Source of the DNA: an uncultured Collinsella sp.
Lineage (GTDB): Bacteria; Actinomycetota; Coriobacteriia; Coriobacteriales; Coriobacteriaceae
Length of the DNA: 64,000 nt
Assembly (NCBI GenBank): GCA_902493515.1
Contig: CABUPE010000002.1
Coordinates: forward strand, 60,386-124,385
Direction of reading: 5' to 3'
Made by a program: the position numbers and the translations under genes. Below are positions 51,384 to 59,545 of this stretch, piece after piece. Under the pieces are notes generated by a model. The model was not told the origin of the DNA. It worked only from the letters and a program-made list of their open reading frames with translations, and searched no databases. Position 1 is the first letter of the stretch, and each line of letters opens with the position of its first letter.

Positions 51384-52469
51384 ATGAGCGACGCGAACGA
51401 GCTCATCTCATTTATCGCGTCGATGTCGGGGGAGGGCAACCTTCGCGTCGAGGAGAACCTTGGCGAGGGGTATGTCCGCCTCCGCGTTTCGGAGGCCGAG
51501 CGGCGCCAGGCAAAGCACGACATTCAGCATGTCGAGGATATCGTCATCGAAATGCTCCGTAATGCTCGCGATGCTGGCGCCGACAAAGTCTATCTCGCTA
51601 CGACCAAGGAAGATGGCGTCCGCACGCTTGTCTTTCTGGATAACGGCTCGGGTGTTCCGCAGGATATGCAAGAGCGAATCTTCGATGCTCGCGTTACCTC
51701 AAAGCTTGAGAGCATGAAGATGGACCGTTGGGGCGTTCACGGTCGTGGCATGGCATTGTTTTCGATCAAGCAGAACACCGACGAGGCCCGCGTGGTCACG
51801 TCTGGTGTCGATCTTGGCTCAGCCTTTAAGGTGAGCGTTGCGGCCGACCGCCTCAGCGAGCGTGCCGATCAGTCCAGCTGGCCCCAGGCCGTCAAGGATG
51901 AGGACGGACGTTATGTCTGTGCTCGCGGTCCGCATAATATTATTCGCGCTGCCTGTGAGTTTGCGCTCGAGGAGTTGCGTGGTTGCGATGTCTATCTTGG
52001 TTCTCCGTCTGAGATTGCCGCGACCCTTTATGCTCAGGCGTCAAGTCGGCTCGATACGTCTCGTCTCCTGTTTATTGATGATGAGAGCGAGCTTCCGGTT
52101 GTCGATCGTTTAGGCCTTGCCTCTGATGCCGAGGACTTTATCCGTATCTGCTCGGGTTTGGGTCTTGAGATGTCCGAGCGCACGGCCCATCGCATTTTGG
52201 CAGGGCAGATTAAGCCCGTTCGCGGTGTGACCGCGCGTCTGCTGCGCGAGCGTGATTCGTCCTCGCATGCGCCGGCTCCTGTCGATCTCGCGAAGGATCG
52301 TCGCGGGCTACGTATTGCCAAGGATGACATGGCACAGTTTTCGCGTGCTGTGGAGCGCGACTTTAATGACCTTGCCGCCCGGTACTATCTCAACCTTTGC
52401 GGCGACCCAAAGATTCGTGTTTCGCGTGATCGAATCACTGTGACCTTCGATCTTGCCAAAGAGGAATAG
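51384..52469 (+). CDS. GHKL-type ATPase of unknown function between rny and spoVS
   Basis: This 361-residue soluble protein has an HSP90/histidine-kinase-like ATP-binding domain. The N-box is EMLRNARDAGA (residues 56-66), G1 is DNGSGV (86-91) and G2 is GVHGRGMAL (117-125). No phosphoacceptor histidine box or MutL/HSP90/gyrase C-terminal domain is visible; the second half (about 150-361) is helical and I do not recognise it. It follows rny by one base and precedes spoVS, so it should be co-expressed with them. The function is unknown. I do not call it a sensor kinase. Confidence 0.7.
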   Translation: MSDANELISFIASMSGEGNLRVEENLGEGYVRLRVSEAERRQAKHDIQHVEDIVIEMLRNARDAGADKVYLATTKEDGVRTLVFLDNGSGVPQDMQERIFDARVTSKLESMKMDRWGVHGRGMALFSIKQNTDEARVVTSGVDLGSAFKVSVAADRLSERADQSSWPQAVKDEDGRYVCARGPHNIIRAACEFALEELRGCDVYLGSPSEIAATLYAQASSRLDTSRLLFIDDESELPVVDRLGLASDAEDFIRICSGLGLEMSERTAHRILAGQIKPVRGVTARLLRERDSSSHAPAPVDLAKDRRGLRIAKDDMAQFSRAVERDFNDLAARYYLNLCGDPKIRVSRDRITVTFDLAKEE

Positions 52470-52543
52470 TGCCTTTACCGAGTCCACTCGGTACGATACA
52501 GTTATTGCAGTTAAAACGTACTTTTAAACGCAGGAGTTTCTTC

Positions 52544-52861
52544 ATGGATTGCCTGAAGGTATCAAGCAAATCATCGCCCGCGTCCGTTGCCGGCGCCATC
52601 GCCGGCATGGTCAAGGATGGTGTACCCGTCAACATCCAGTGTGTCGGTGCCGGTGCTGTCAACCAGGCCATTAAGGCTGTTGCTATCGCGCGCGGTTTTT
52701 TGATTCCAACCGGTTTTGATATTTCCTGCGCGCCTGTGTTCTCCGACATCCTCATTAACGGGGAGTCGCGCACGGCCATCCGCCTTTCTATCTACGTTCA
52801 CCAGATCAATCGAGCTGCTATGGATAACGTCGTCATGGATGACGTTAAGCCTGTGGCATAG
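52544..52861 (+). CDS. spoVS: Stage V sporulation protein S homologue
   Basis: SpoVS is a small Alba-like protein first found in Bacillus sporulation and now known in many non-sporulating bacteria. The 105-residue protein has the family start MDCLKVSSKSSPASVAGAIA, the GAGAVNQAIKAVAIARGFL block and IRLSIYVHQI. CAGGAG precedes ATG 52544. In Bacillus, rny (ymdA), ymdB and spoVS are neighbours, and that order is echoed here with the GHKL ATPase in the middle. A role in RNA binding or in septation is possible but unproven. Confidence 0.92.
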   Translation: MDCLKVSSKSSPASVAGAIAGMVKDGVPVNIQCVGAGAVNQAIKAVAIARGFLIPTGFDISCAPVFSDILINGESRTAIRLSIYVHQINRAAMDNVVMDDVKPVA

Positions 52862-52900
52862 CTTCTGCTTGCCTCGTTTCGCTCCCCATCGTTAGGACTT

Positions 52901-54277
52901 ATGCACATGGACCAGCGTTCCGTACGCGATATTCTTGCCGGTAAAACCTATTTTATCCGCACATTTGGCTGCCAGATGAATCAGCACGACTCCGAGCGTG
53001 TGAGTGGCCTGCTTGATTCGTATGGCTGCCTCATGGCGCTCGATCCCGAGCATGCCGATATCGTTGTGTTCATGACGTGCTGTGTGCGCGAGGCTGCCGA
53101 TACGCGCCTGTACGGTCAGTGCAATTCCTGCAAAAGCCTGCCGCCTTCGCCTTCGGGCAAGCGCGTGGTTGCCGTTGGTGGTTGCATCGCACAGCGCGAT
53201 GGCGAGGGTCTGCTCACCAACGTCGATAACGTCAATGTCATCTTTGGCACGCATTCCATCGCACATGTGGCCGAGCTCATTGCCGAGGCGTTCCTTGATG
53301 GCAAGCGTCATATCCGCACCAATGAGCATGAGGATACGGATGCTATGAGCATGCCGTGGCATCGCGAGACCCAGTATCACGCCTGGGTGCCCATCATGAC
53401 GGGCTGCAATAATTTCTGCACCTATTGCATTGTGCCGTACGTGCGCGGTCGCGAAAAGAGCCGCCCCTTCGAGGAAATTGTCGACGAAGTGACCGGTTTG
53501 GTGCGCCAGGGCGTGCGTGAGATTACACTGCTGGGCCAAAACGTTAACTCATATGGTCGCGATCTGTTTGGCAAGCCGCGTTTTGCCGATCTGCTACGTG
53601 CCGTGGGCGATACGGGTGTGGAGCGCATCTTCTTCACGTCTTCGCATCCCAAGGATCTGTTGCCCGAGACCATCGACGCCATGGCCGAGACGCCTGCCGT
53701 TATGCCGCAGCTGCACTTGGCCGTCCAGTCAGGTTCGACGCGGATCCTCAAAGAGATGAATCGCCGTTATACACGCGAGGACTATCTGAGCCTTGTCGAT
53801 CGCATTCGCAACCGCATGCCCGATATCGCGCTCTCGACCGACATTATCGTTGGCTTCCCGGGCGAGACTGAAGAAGACTTTGAGCAGACGCTCTCGCTTT
53901 CCGAGACGGTCCGCTATGCTCAGGCCTATACCTTCATCTATTCCAAGCGTGCCGGTACCCCGGCCGCCGAGATTGACGATCCTACGCCGCATGAGGTTAT
54001 TCTCGAGCGTTTCAATCGCCTGGTTAAGGTTATCGAGACCACGGCACACGAGTATAACCAGGGCGAGCTTCATACTGTGGTTCCCGCGCTCATTGAGGGA
54101 ACGAGTAAAAAGAACGATGCGGTCCTGCTGGGCAAGAGTCCCAAGAATCAGACCGTGCATGCGCCTATCCCTGAGGGTTACAGCATCGATCAGCTTGTTG
54201 GCAAGATCGTTGATGTTGACGTTGACGTTGCCAAGACCTGGTATTTGTCCGGTTCCGTTGTGGGCGAGCCGCGCTAA
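52901..54277 (+). CDS. miaB: tRNA-2-methylthio-N6-dimethylallyladenosine synthase MiaB
   Basis: MiaB methylthiolates i6A37 of tRNA, the product of MiaA encoded next. The 458-residue protein has FGCQMNQHDSERVSGLL at the N-terminus, MTCCVREAAD, VGGCIAQR, the radical SAM triad CNNFCTYCIVPYVRGRE, and a C-terminal TRAM domain. It is the third methylthiotransferase in the window. The stop overlaps the miaA start by one base (TAATG). Confidence 0.95.
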   Translation: MHMDQRSVRDILAGKTYFIRTFGCQMNQHDSERVSGLLDSYGCLMALDPEHADIVVFMTCCVREAADTRLYGQCNSCKSLPPSPSGKRVVAVGGCIAQRDGEGLLTNVDNVNVIFGTHSIAHVAELIAEAFLDGKRHIRTNEHEDTDAMSMPWHRETQYHAWVPIMTGCNNFCTYCIVPYVRGREKSRPFEEIVDEVTGLVRQGVREITLLGQNVNSYGRDLFGKPRFADLLRAVGDTGVERIFFTSSHPKDLLPETIDAMAETPAVMPQLHLAVQSGSTRILKEMNRRYTREDYLSLVDRIRNRMPDIALSTDIIVGFPGETEEDFEQTLSLSETVRYAQAYTFIYSKRAGTPAAEIDDPTPHEVILERFNRLVKVIETTAHEYNQGELHTVVPALIEGTSKKNDAVLLGKSPKNQTVHAPIPEGYSIDQLVGKIVDVDVDVAKTWYLSGSVVGEPR

Positions 54278-55215
54278 TGGTTTCTCCCGGGGCAGGTCTT
54301 TTCGCCGTTGCGATCGTCGGTCCGACGGCGGTTGGTAAGAGTGATGTTGCCGACCGTTTGGCAGCTCGTCTTTCGTCCGAAGTGCTGTCGTGCGATGCGA
54401 TGCAAATCTATCGCGGCATGGACATCGGTACCGCAAAGATGGCACCCGATGAGTGCACGGCGCCGCTGCGTCTCGTCGACATTGTAGAGCCGGGTGTGGC
54501 ATATTCTGCGGCGCTTTATCAGGCTGACGCTCGCGCGCATGTTGAACGTCTCCTTGGTTCGGGTTGCCTGCCGGTTTTTTGCGGAGGTACGGGGCTATAT
54601 CTCAAGGCAGCCCTCGATGAGATGGACTTTCCCTCGGGTGAACTTGAGGACGATCGCCGTGCGGGCTATCAGGAGCTTGCCGAGCGTATTGGCGAGGAAG
54701 AACTGCATGCCCTGCTTGCCGAGCGCGATCCAGAATCGGCTGCTGTTATTCATCCCCATAACGTGCGCCGTGTGATTCGTGCGCTCGAGATGCATGATGA
54801 TGGTATCTCCTATGCACAGCAAAAAAGTCAGTTTAGTGTTCCGCGCGAGCATTATCATGCCCTATGGTTTGGTCTGACGCGTAATCGCGAGGTGCTCTAC
54901 GAGCGCATTAATCTGCGCGTCGATCTGATGTTTGAGCAGGGTCTTGTCGATGAGGTCCGCGGTCTTATGGACGAGGGGCTGGGAGATGCCCTGACGTCGA
55001 TGCAGGCAATTGGTTATAAAGAGATCATCGATGCTTTCAATGGCATGATGAGCATGGATGAGGCCCGCGAACTCATTAAGATGCGTTCGCGTCGTTATGC
55101 CAAGCGTCAGCTTTCGTGGTTTAAGCGCGATGACCGTATCGTGTGGTTTGATATGGATGAATGTACGATCGATGAGGTCGTTGAGGATATCCTGCATCGT
55201 ATTGAGGCTGCCTAA
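54277..55215 (+). CDS. miaA: tRNA dimethylallyltransferase MiaA
   Basis: MiaA transfers dimethylallyl to A37 of tRNAs reading UNN codons; its donor, DMAPP, comes from the MEP pathway to which dxr and ispG belong. The 312-residue protein has the P-loop GPTAVGKSDVAD, the CDAMQIYRGMDIGTAK block, and FCGGTGLYLKA. It overlaps miaB upstream and hflX downstream by one base each, giving a tightly coupled miaB-miaA-hflX unit. Confidence 0.95.
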   Translation: MVSPGAGLFAVAIVGPTAVGKSDVADRLAARLSSEVLSCDAMQIYRGMDIGTAKMAPDECTAPLRLVDIVEPGVAYSAALYQADARAHVERLLGSGCLPVFCGGTGLYLKAALDEMDFPSGELEDDRRAGYQELAERIGEEELHALLAERDPESAAVIHPHNVRRVIRALEMHDDGISYAQQKSQFSVPREHYHALWFGLTRNREVLYERINLRVDLMFEQGLVDEVRGLMDEGLGDALTSMQAIGYKEIIDAFNGMMSMDEARELIKMRSRRYAKRQLSWFKRDDRIVWFDMDECTIDEVVEDILHRIEAA

Positions 55216-56504
55216 TGGCCCGTTTCCCCCTTGTTCCCACGGCACCCGAGCCCGAGCGTGCCATTTTAGTTGGTGTTGAGTGGCGCGACAATGCATGGCC
55301 GCTCGATCGCTCGCTTGATGAGCTGGAGCGTCTTGCCCACACAGCTGGTGCCCAGTGCGTGGCACGCTTGTCGCAGCGTTTGGTAAAGCCGTATCCTAAA
55401 TCGTTTATCGGTTCCGGTAAGGTAGAGGAGCTTTGCGGCCTGGTGCATCGCATGGATGCCGATGTCGTTATTTTTGACGACGACCTGACCCCCTCGCAGC
55501 AATCCTATTTGGAGAAAGCCGTGGGCGAGCCGGTAAAGATTATCGATCGTACAGCACTGATCCTGGATATCTTTGGTCTGCATGCTCAGACGCGTGAGGG
55601 ACGCCTGCAGGTACAACTGGCACAGCTTCAATATTTGTTGCCTCGCCTGCGTGGCATGTGGAGCCATCTCGCCAAGGAGCAGACGCGCGGCGGCATCGGC
55701 TCACGTTTTGGTCAGGGCGAAAGTCAGCTCGAGGTCGACCGTCGCCTCATTCGTAATAAGATCGCTGCGCTTCGTCGTGAGCTCAAGCAGGTTGAACAGC
55801 GCCGCGATGTTCAATCCAAGAGCCGCATTGAGTCACCGGCGTTTCGCGTCGCGTTAGCCGGTTATACCAATGCCGGTAAATCGACGTTGCTCAATCGTCT
55901 GACCGGCTCTACGGTACTTTCGCAGGACAAGCTGTTTGCTACGCTCGACCCGACGACGCGCTCGTATCGCCTGCCCGGCGGTCGCGGCATGACGATTACC
56001 GATACCGTCGGCTTTATTCAAAAACTGCCGCACGGTCTGGTCGATGCCTTTAAGTCCACGCTGTCTGAGGTTCTTGGTGCCGATCTGATCCTTAAAGTTG
56101 TGGATGCCTCTGACGAGGACTACGAGCGCCAGCTCGAGGCAGTCGATCGCGTTCTTGACGAGATCGGTGCCGGCGAGCGTTTGACGCTTACGGTGTTCAA
56201 TAAAATCGATCTTCTCGATAGCGTTGATCGATTGAGTTTCCGTCGTCGCTATCCCGAGGCCGTGCTGTTCTCGGCCCAGACGGGCGAGGGGCTCGACGAT
56301 CTCGTCGACCGTATTGCTCGTGAGGCGGCTGCCACCGATGTGTTGCTCTCCGCTGATATCCCGTATCGCGAGGGCGCCCTCATCACGCTGGTGCATGAAC
56401 AGGGAACCCTTTTGCACGAGGAGTATCTTGAGGGCGGCGTTCGTATTGTTGCGAAGCTGCCGGCTCGTATCGCGCCGCGGCTCAAGCGTTATCGCACCGA
56501 GTAG
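55215..56504 (+). CDS. hflX: Ribosome-associated GTPase HflX
   Basis: HflX splits or rescues stalled ribosomes under stress. The 429-residue protein has the N-terminal HflX domain (VVIFDDDLTPSQQSYLEKAV, EQTRGGIGSRFGQGESQLE), a coiled coil, and the G domain with G1 AGYTNAGKSTLLN, G3 DTVGFIQKLP and G4 FNKIDLLD. It starts on the miaA stop (TAATG). Its last 16 bases overlap the end of the convergent DUF1624 gene, so there is no separate terminator between them. Confidence 0.95.
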   Translation: MARFPLVPTAPEPERAILVGVEWRDNAWPLDRSLDELERLAHTAGAQCVARLSQRLVKPYPKSFIGSGKVEELCGLVHRMDADVVIFDDDLTPSQQSYLEKAVGEPVKIIDRTALILDIFGLHAQTREGRLQVQLAQLQYLLPRLRGMWSHLAKEQTRGGIGSRFGQGESQLEVDRRLIRNKIAALRRELKQVEQRRDVQSKSRIESPAFRVALAGYTNAGKSTLLNRLTGSTVLSQDKLFATLDPTTRSYRLPGGRGMTITDTVGFIQKLPHGLVDAFKSTLSEVLGADLILKVVDASDEDYERQLEAVDRVLDEIGAGERLTLTVFNKIDLLDSVDRLSFRRRYPEAVLFSAQTGEGLDDLVDRIAREAAATDVLLSADIPYREGALITLVHEQGTLLHEEYLEGGVRIVAKLPARIAPRLKRYRTE

Positions 56505-57193
56505 ACGAGCTCCAAAATGCCCAGTATGATGGGCTGATGCAGCAGATAAAAGGGGAGTGCGTGACGTCCAAGGCTGGCGAGCGCCGGGATGGGATTGGCG
56601 TAGGCCCAGCTTGGGATGGTCTTATCGATTCCCTGCGCTATGTGTGCGGCGAAGTATCCTGCAAGATACATAAAGATAAACGGGATGATGGGATAGTAAT
56701 CACCTGAGACAAACCCAGGGCTTGGAAATCCCAGCCACGCCAGGTGGGGGACAGGGTAGATCGTTTTGGGGATGCTCCAGGTGAGGGCGAACAACACAAG
56801 GCATAGGGACATGCCCCATCTCGCCGATATCTTCTTAAGGACGGGATCGGTCAACGCCACGATGCCGGTACATGCGGCCATGCAGTAGATGATGCCAAAA
56901 TTAACCGAATCGTCGACTGAGACAAGTGTTGTTGCCAGCCAGACGACGAGTGCTGCTAAGGCGTATTTGGCGGCACGTTTGATATTGTTGCGCGAAAGGG
57001 TGCACATCCAACCCGCGATAAACAAAAATACCCAGCTGATGCTGGCGCGCCAGATGTCTTGAAAGACGGTCTGGGTAAACCAGGGCATATCCCAGTCGTA
57101 CAGGTAGGCGAGATCGTAGCAAGCGTGAAAACCTGCCATTGAAATCATCGTAAACCCGCGGACGCTATCAAAGATGGTGATGCGTTTTTGCAT
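56489..57193 (-). CDS. DUF1624 / HGSNAT-like membrane acyltransferase
   Basis: This 234-residue protein has about seven hydrophobic helices and matches the DUF1624 (heparan-alpha-glucosaminide N-acetyltransferase-like) pattern. The start reads ITIFDSVRGFTMISMAGFHACYDL, with the family's conserved D-x-x-R-G and H, and the end ALPFYLLHQPIILGILEL. Such proteins are thought to acetylate sugars across the membrane; no substrate can be named. Its start codon overlaps the lexA stop (TAATG on the minus strand), so it should be cotranscribed and translationally coupled with lexA, an unusual partnership. Confidence 0.82.
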   Translation of the reverse strand: MQKRITIFDSVRGFTMISMAGFHACYDLAYLYDWDMPWFTQTVFQDIWRASISWVFLFIAGWMCTLSRNNIKRAAKYALAALVVWLATTLVSVDDSVNFGIIYCMAACTGIVALTDPVLKKISARWGMSLCLVLFALTWSIPKTIYPVPHLAWLGFPSPGFVSGDYYPIIPFIFMYLAGYFAAHIAQGIDKTIPSWAYANPIPALASLGRHALPFYLLHQPIILGILELVYSVR

Positions 57194-57837
57194 TACGAGA
57201 ACCGGCGCATCAAGCCGACGACTTTGCCCAAGATAACGGGATTCGTTGCATAGATAGGCTCCATGGTGTCATTCTCAGGCTGCAGGCGTACGCGTCCCTG
57301 CTCCTTGTAGAATGTCTTGACGGTCGCTGAACCATCAATCATGGCCACGACAATTTCGCCGTTCATGGCACTCTTTTGTTCACGGACGATGATGTAATCG
57401 CCATTGAAGATGCCGACATTGATCATTGAGCTCCCATGCACCTCAAGGATAAAGGAACCCTGATCAGTGGCGATTTCGGTCGGGATAGTAAAAGTGTCTT
57501 CTATATTCTGCTCGGCCAGAATGGGAATCCCAGCCGCGACGCGACCAACGAGCGGTAGCGAGACCGTTCCGCGAGGTGCGGTGGGCTCGTCAGATTTAGA
57601 AATTGAGACAGAGGAACCGTCCTCGTTAAAGAGTTCCAGGGCGCGCGGTTTGGTGGCATCGCGCTTGAGTAGCCCGCGCGCCTCCAGGGCAGATAGATGG
57701 GCGTGCACGGTGCTGGGGGAGGAAAGGCCCACGGCAGAAGCCATCTCGCGCACGCTGGGCGGATAACCTTTCTCCTGCTGATATTCCTTGATGAAGTCGT
57801 AAATTTGCTGCTGACGCTTGGTAATTTTGCGAGCCAT
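57193..57837 (-). CDS. lexA: SOS repressor LexA
   Basis: LexA represses DNA-damage genes and cleaves itself when stimulated by RecA. The 214-residue protein has the N-terminal winged helix (GYPPSVREMASAVGLSSPSTVHAHLSALEARGLL), the Ala102-Gly103 cleavage site (GRVAAGIPIL), catalytic Ser137 (HGSSM) and Lys174 (ATVKTFYK). ATG 57837 has GAGAGGA upstream; an in-frame ATG 21 nt earlier is possible. Three LexA boxes lie upstream, so it is autoregulated, and the divergent LysM gene shares them. Confidence 0.95.
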   Translation of the reverse strand: MARKITKRQQQIYDFIKEYQQEKGYPPSVREMASAVGLSSPSTVHAHLSALEARGLLKRDATKPRALELFNEDGSSVSISKSDEPTAPRGTVSLPLVGRVAAGIPILAEQNIEDTFTIPTEIATDQGSFILEVHGSSMINVGIFNGDYIIVREQKSAMNGEIVVAMIDGSATVKTFYKEQGRVRLQPENDTMEPIYATNPVILGKVVGLMRRFS

Positions 57838-57860
57838 CAGGGCATCCTCTCTACCCATGT

Positions 57861-57874
57861 CAAACAAATGTTCG
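57861..57874. promoter_or_regulatory. LexA box 1 (lexA-proximal, weaker)
   Basis: CAAACAAATGTTCG resembles the CGAAC-N4-GTTCG box with two changes in the left half. It lies 24 nt before the lexA start codon. Confidence 0.55.
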
Positions 57875-57882
57875 AATTTTGC

Positions 57883-57910
57883 TTGACAGGAACAACTGTT
57901 CGAAGATAAT
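57883..57910 (+). promoter_or_regulatory. Promoter of the LysM gene with LexA box 2
   Basis: TTGACA (57883-57888) and GATAAT (57905-57910) are 16 nt apart. The spacer contains GGAACAACTGTTCG (57889-57902), with the perfect core GAAC-N4-GTTC. It gives a leader of about 80 nt for the rightward gene. Confidence 0.8.
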
Positions 57911-57916
57911 AATAAC

Positions 57917-57930
57917 CGAACATTCGTTCT
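57917..57930. promoter_or_regulatory. LexA box 3
   Basis: CGAACATTCGTTCT keeps the GAAC-N4-GTTC core. On the minus strand it precedes the TTATTATTATC stretch, which may hold the lexA -10. Confidence 0.75.
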
Positions 57931-57997
57931 CGCGCTAGACATTTTTGTCCGCGCGGCTTGATAAAACTGTTCTCAGCAAAACACGCGAGAGGAGAAC

Positions 57998-58450
57998 ATG
58001 ATGAACGCAACGAATATGGTCCAGGGAAACCTTGCCCTTAAACTCGAGACGCCTGCAGAACCCACTTTTACGGTTGTTCAGGGTGGCCGCTCCGGCTTTC
58101 AGCCTTTGACCGTAAAGTCTGCTCGCAATCAGCAGGCTGTAGTTGCGCCGGCCCGCGTTGCCCTGAAGGTTCCGACGATTGTCGCCGTTGCCGTTGCGCT
58201 TACGCTCTTCGTTGTCCTCGCTACGTCGGTCTTTAGCGCTCGTCACGCCGCGTATGCCGAGTCCGTTTCCAACGTTACCTACGAGACTATTCGCGTTCAG
58301 CCTGGTGATTCTCTTTGGTCGCTTGCCGAGGAATATCCCATCAAAGGCCTTTCCACGCAAGAGACTTCCGACATGATCCGTAACGTCAATCATCTGGAGC
58401 ATGGTTCGCTCGCCGCCGGTGCGCATCTTAAGGTTCCTGCTCGTTCGTAA
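57998..58450 (+). CDS. Small membrane LysM protein, probable SOS cell-division inhibitor (YneA/ChiZ-like)
   Basis: This 150-residue protein has a cytoplasmic N-terminus, one membrane helix (about 57-80) and an external LysM domain (about 96-147, YETIRVQPGDSLWSLAEEYP). This is the build of YneA of Bacillus and of Rv2719c/ChiZ of Mycobacterium, SOS-induced proteins that delay division, and like them it is encoded divergently from lexA. The promoter contains a LexA box. GAGAGGAG precedes ATG 57998; ATG 58001 is equally possible. Sequence similarity outside LysM is low, so the role is inferred from layout and context. Confidence 0.8.
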   Translation: MMNATNMVQGNLALKLETPAEPTFTVVQGGRSGFQPLTVKSARNQQAVVAPARVALKVPTIVAVAVALTLFVVLATSVFSARHAAYAESVSNVTYETIRVQPGDSLWSLAEEYPIKGLSTQETSDMIRNVNHLEHGSLAAGAHLKVPARS

Positions 58451-58501
58451 TCATTATCGCGCTGCGCATGGTACCCTTGTTATCGTTTAAGAGGAGGTAC
58501 C

Positions 58502-58945
58502 ATGCGCTGTCCCAAATGCGGCAAGGCACATACCCGCGTCGTTGATTCTCGTATGCAGGAGTCAAATAACACCATTAAGCGCCGTCGCGAATGTTGCTCG
58601 TGTAACTATCGCTTTACAACGTTTGAGCGATGTGAAGACCCAATCGAGGTCATTAAGTCAGACGGAACCAAGCAGCGGTTCGATCGCAATAAGCTGCTCG
58701 TCGGCTTGATGCGCGCCACCATTAAGCGCGATATCGACACTAAGAAGCTCAATGAGATTATCGACGACATCGAGGTCGAGCTGCGCTCTCGCACGCTGAC
58801 GGCCGTCACGTCCCATGAGTTGGGTGACATGGTGCTCAAGCGCTTGGCCAAGATCGACAAGGTGGCCTACATCCGTTTTGCCTCGGTCTACCGCGATTTC
58901 AAAGACGTCGATGAGTTTCTGCAAGAGCTTGACAAGCTAAGGTGA
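58502..58945 (+). CDS. nrdR: Transcriptional repressor NrdR
   Basis: NrdR represses ribonucleotide reductase genes when its ATP-cone senses ATP/dATP. The 147-residue protein has the N-terminal zinc ribbon (MRCPKCGKAHTRVVDSR ... CCSCNYRFTTFE) and the ATP-cone (IEVIKSDGTKQRFDRNKLL). GAGGAGG lies 3-9 nt before the ATG. lexA-LysM-nrdR is the same order as lexA-Rv2719c-nrdR in mycobacteria. dut follows after 4 nt, joining two genes for dNTP balance. Confidence 0.95.
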   Translation: MRCPKCGKAHTRVVDSRMQESNNTIKRRRECCSCNYRFTTFERCEDPIEVIKSDGTKQRFDRNKLLVGLMRATIKRDIDTKKLNEIIDDIEVELRSRTLTAVTSHELGDMVLKRLAKIDKVAYIRFASVYRDFKDVDEFLQELDKLR

Positions 58946-58949
58946 TTCC

Positions 58950-59393
58950 ATGTCCAACATTACCGTCAACATAAAGCGTCTCGACCCCACCGTCGAGCTT
59001 CCCAAATACGCCCATCCAACCGATGCCGGCTTGGATCTGCGCTCCAACGAGGACTGCGTCCTGAAGCCCTTCGAACGCCGTCTGGTCTCTACTGGGTTGG
59101 CCATCGCCCTGCCCGACGGCTACGCCGGCTTCGTCCAGCCCCGTAGCGGTCTCGCCATCAAACAGGGCCTGTCTATAGTCAACACGCCGGGCCTCATCGA
59201 TGCCCACTACCGAGGAGAACTCAAGGTTATCCTCATCAACCTGGATCCCACCAACAACATCCAAATCAATAAAGGCGACCGCATAGCCCAACTCGTCATC
59301 CAAGAAGTCCCCACGGTCAACCTCATGGAAGTAGAAGAACTAGACGAAACCGACCGAGGCAAAGGAGGCTTCGGCTCCTCCGGCGTCGCCTAG
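58950..59393 (+). CDS. dut: dUTP diphosphatase
   Basis: Dut hydrolyses dUTP to dUMP and keeps uracil out of DNA. The 147-residue trimeric-type protein has the five motifs: AHPTDAGLDLRS, PRSGLAIK, GLIDAHYRGELKV, GDRIAQLVIQ, and the C-terminal GKGGFGSSG arm. The last 40 or so codons use CAA, GAA, AAA, CTA, ATA and CGA instead of the GAG/CAG/AAG preferred earlier and in neighbouring genes. The gene ends 16 nt before a foldback-element region. Confidence 0.95.
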   Translation: MSNITVNIKRLDPTVELPKYAHPTDAGLDLRSNEDCVLKPFERRLVSTGLAIALPDGYAGFVQPRSGLAIKQGLSIVNTPGLIDAHYRGELKVILINLDPTNNIQINKGDRIAQLVIQEVPTVNLMEVEELDETDRGKGGFGSSGVA

Positions 59394-59409
59394 GGGCGCT
59401 CGTATCCCT

Positions 59410-59512
59410 CCCGCCCGCCTCTCACACATATCATTCCATGCTCAAACATTCTCGCTTCGCTTCGCTCGCTGCGAAACTGCGCGTGGAACGATATGTGTGA
59501 GAGGCGGGCGGG
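59410..59512 (+). repeat. Foldback element B1 (29-nt arms, 45-nt loop)
   Basis: The arms 59410-59438 and 59484-59512 pair at 28 of 29 positions (one A-C mismatch). The loop starts TGCTCAAACATTCTCGC and ends TGCGAAACTGCGCG, with an extra TTCGCTTCGCTCGC run inside compared with B2. It is in the 3' flank of dut, with no T-run. Confidence 0.9.
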
Positions 59513-59545
59513 CGGCTACTCGCTTGAAACAATATTTACTTTTCT

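Noticed and set aside
49715..51523. 602-codon minus-strand open frame opposite rny
   Set aside because: Antisense shadow; rny has clear KH and HD motifs and a promoter.
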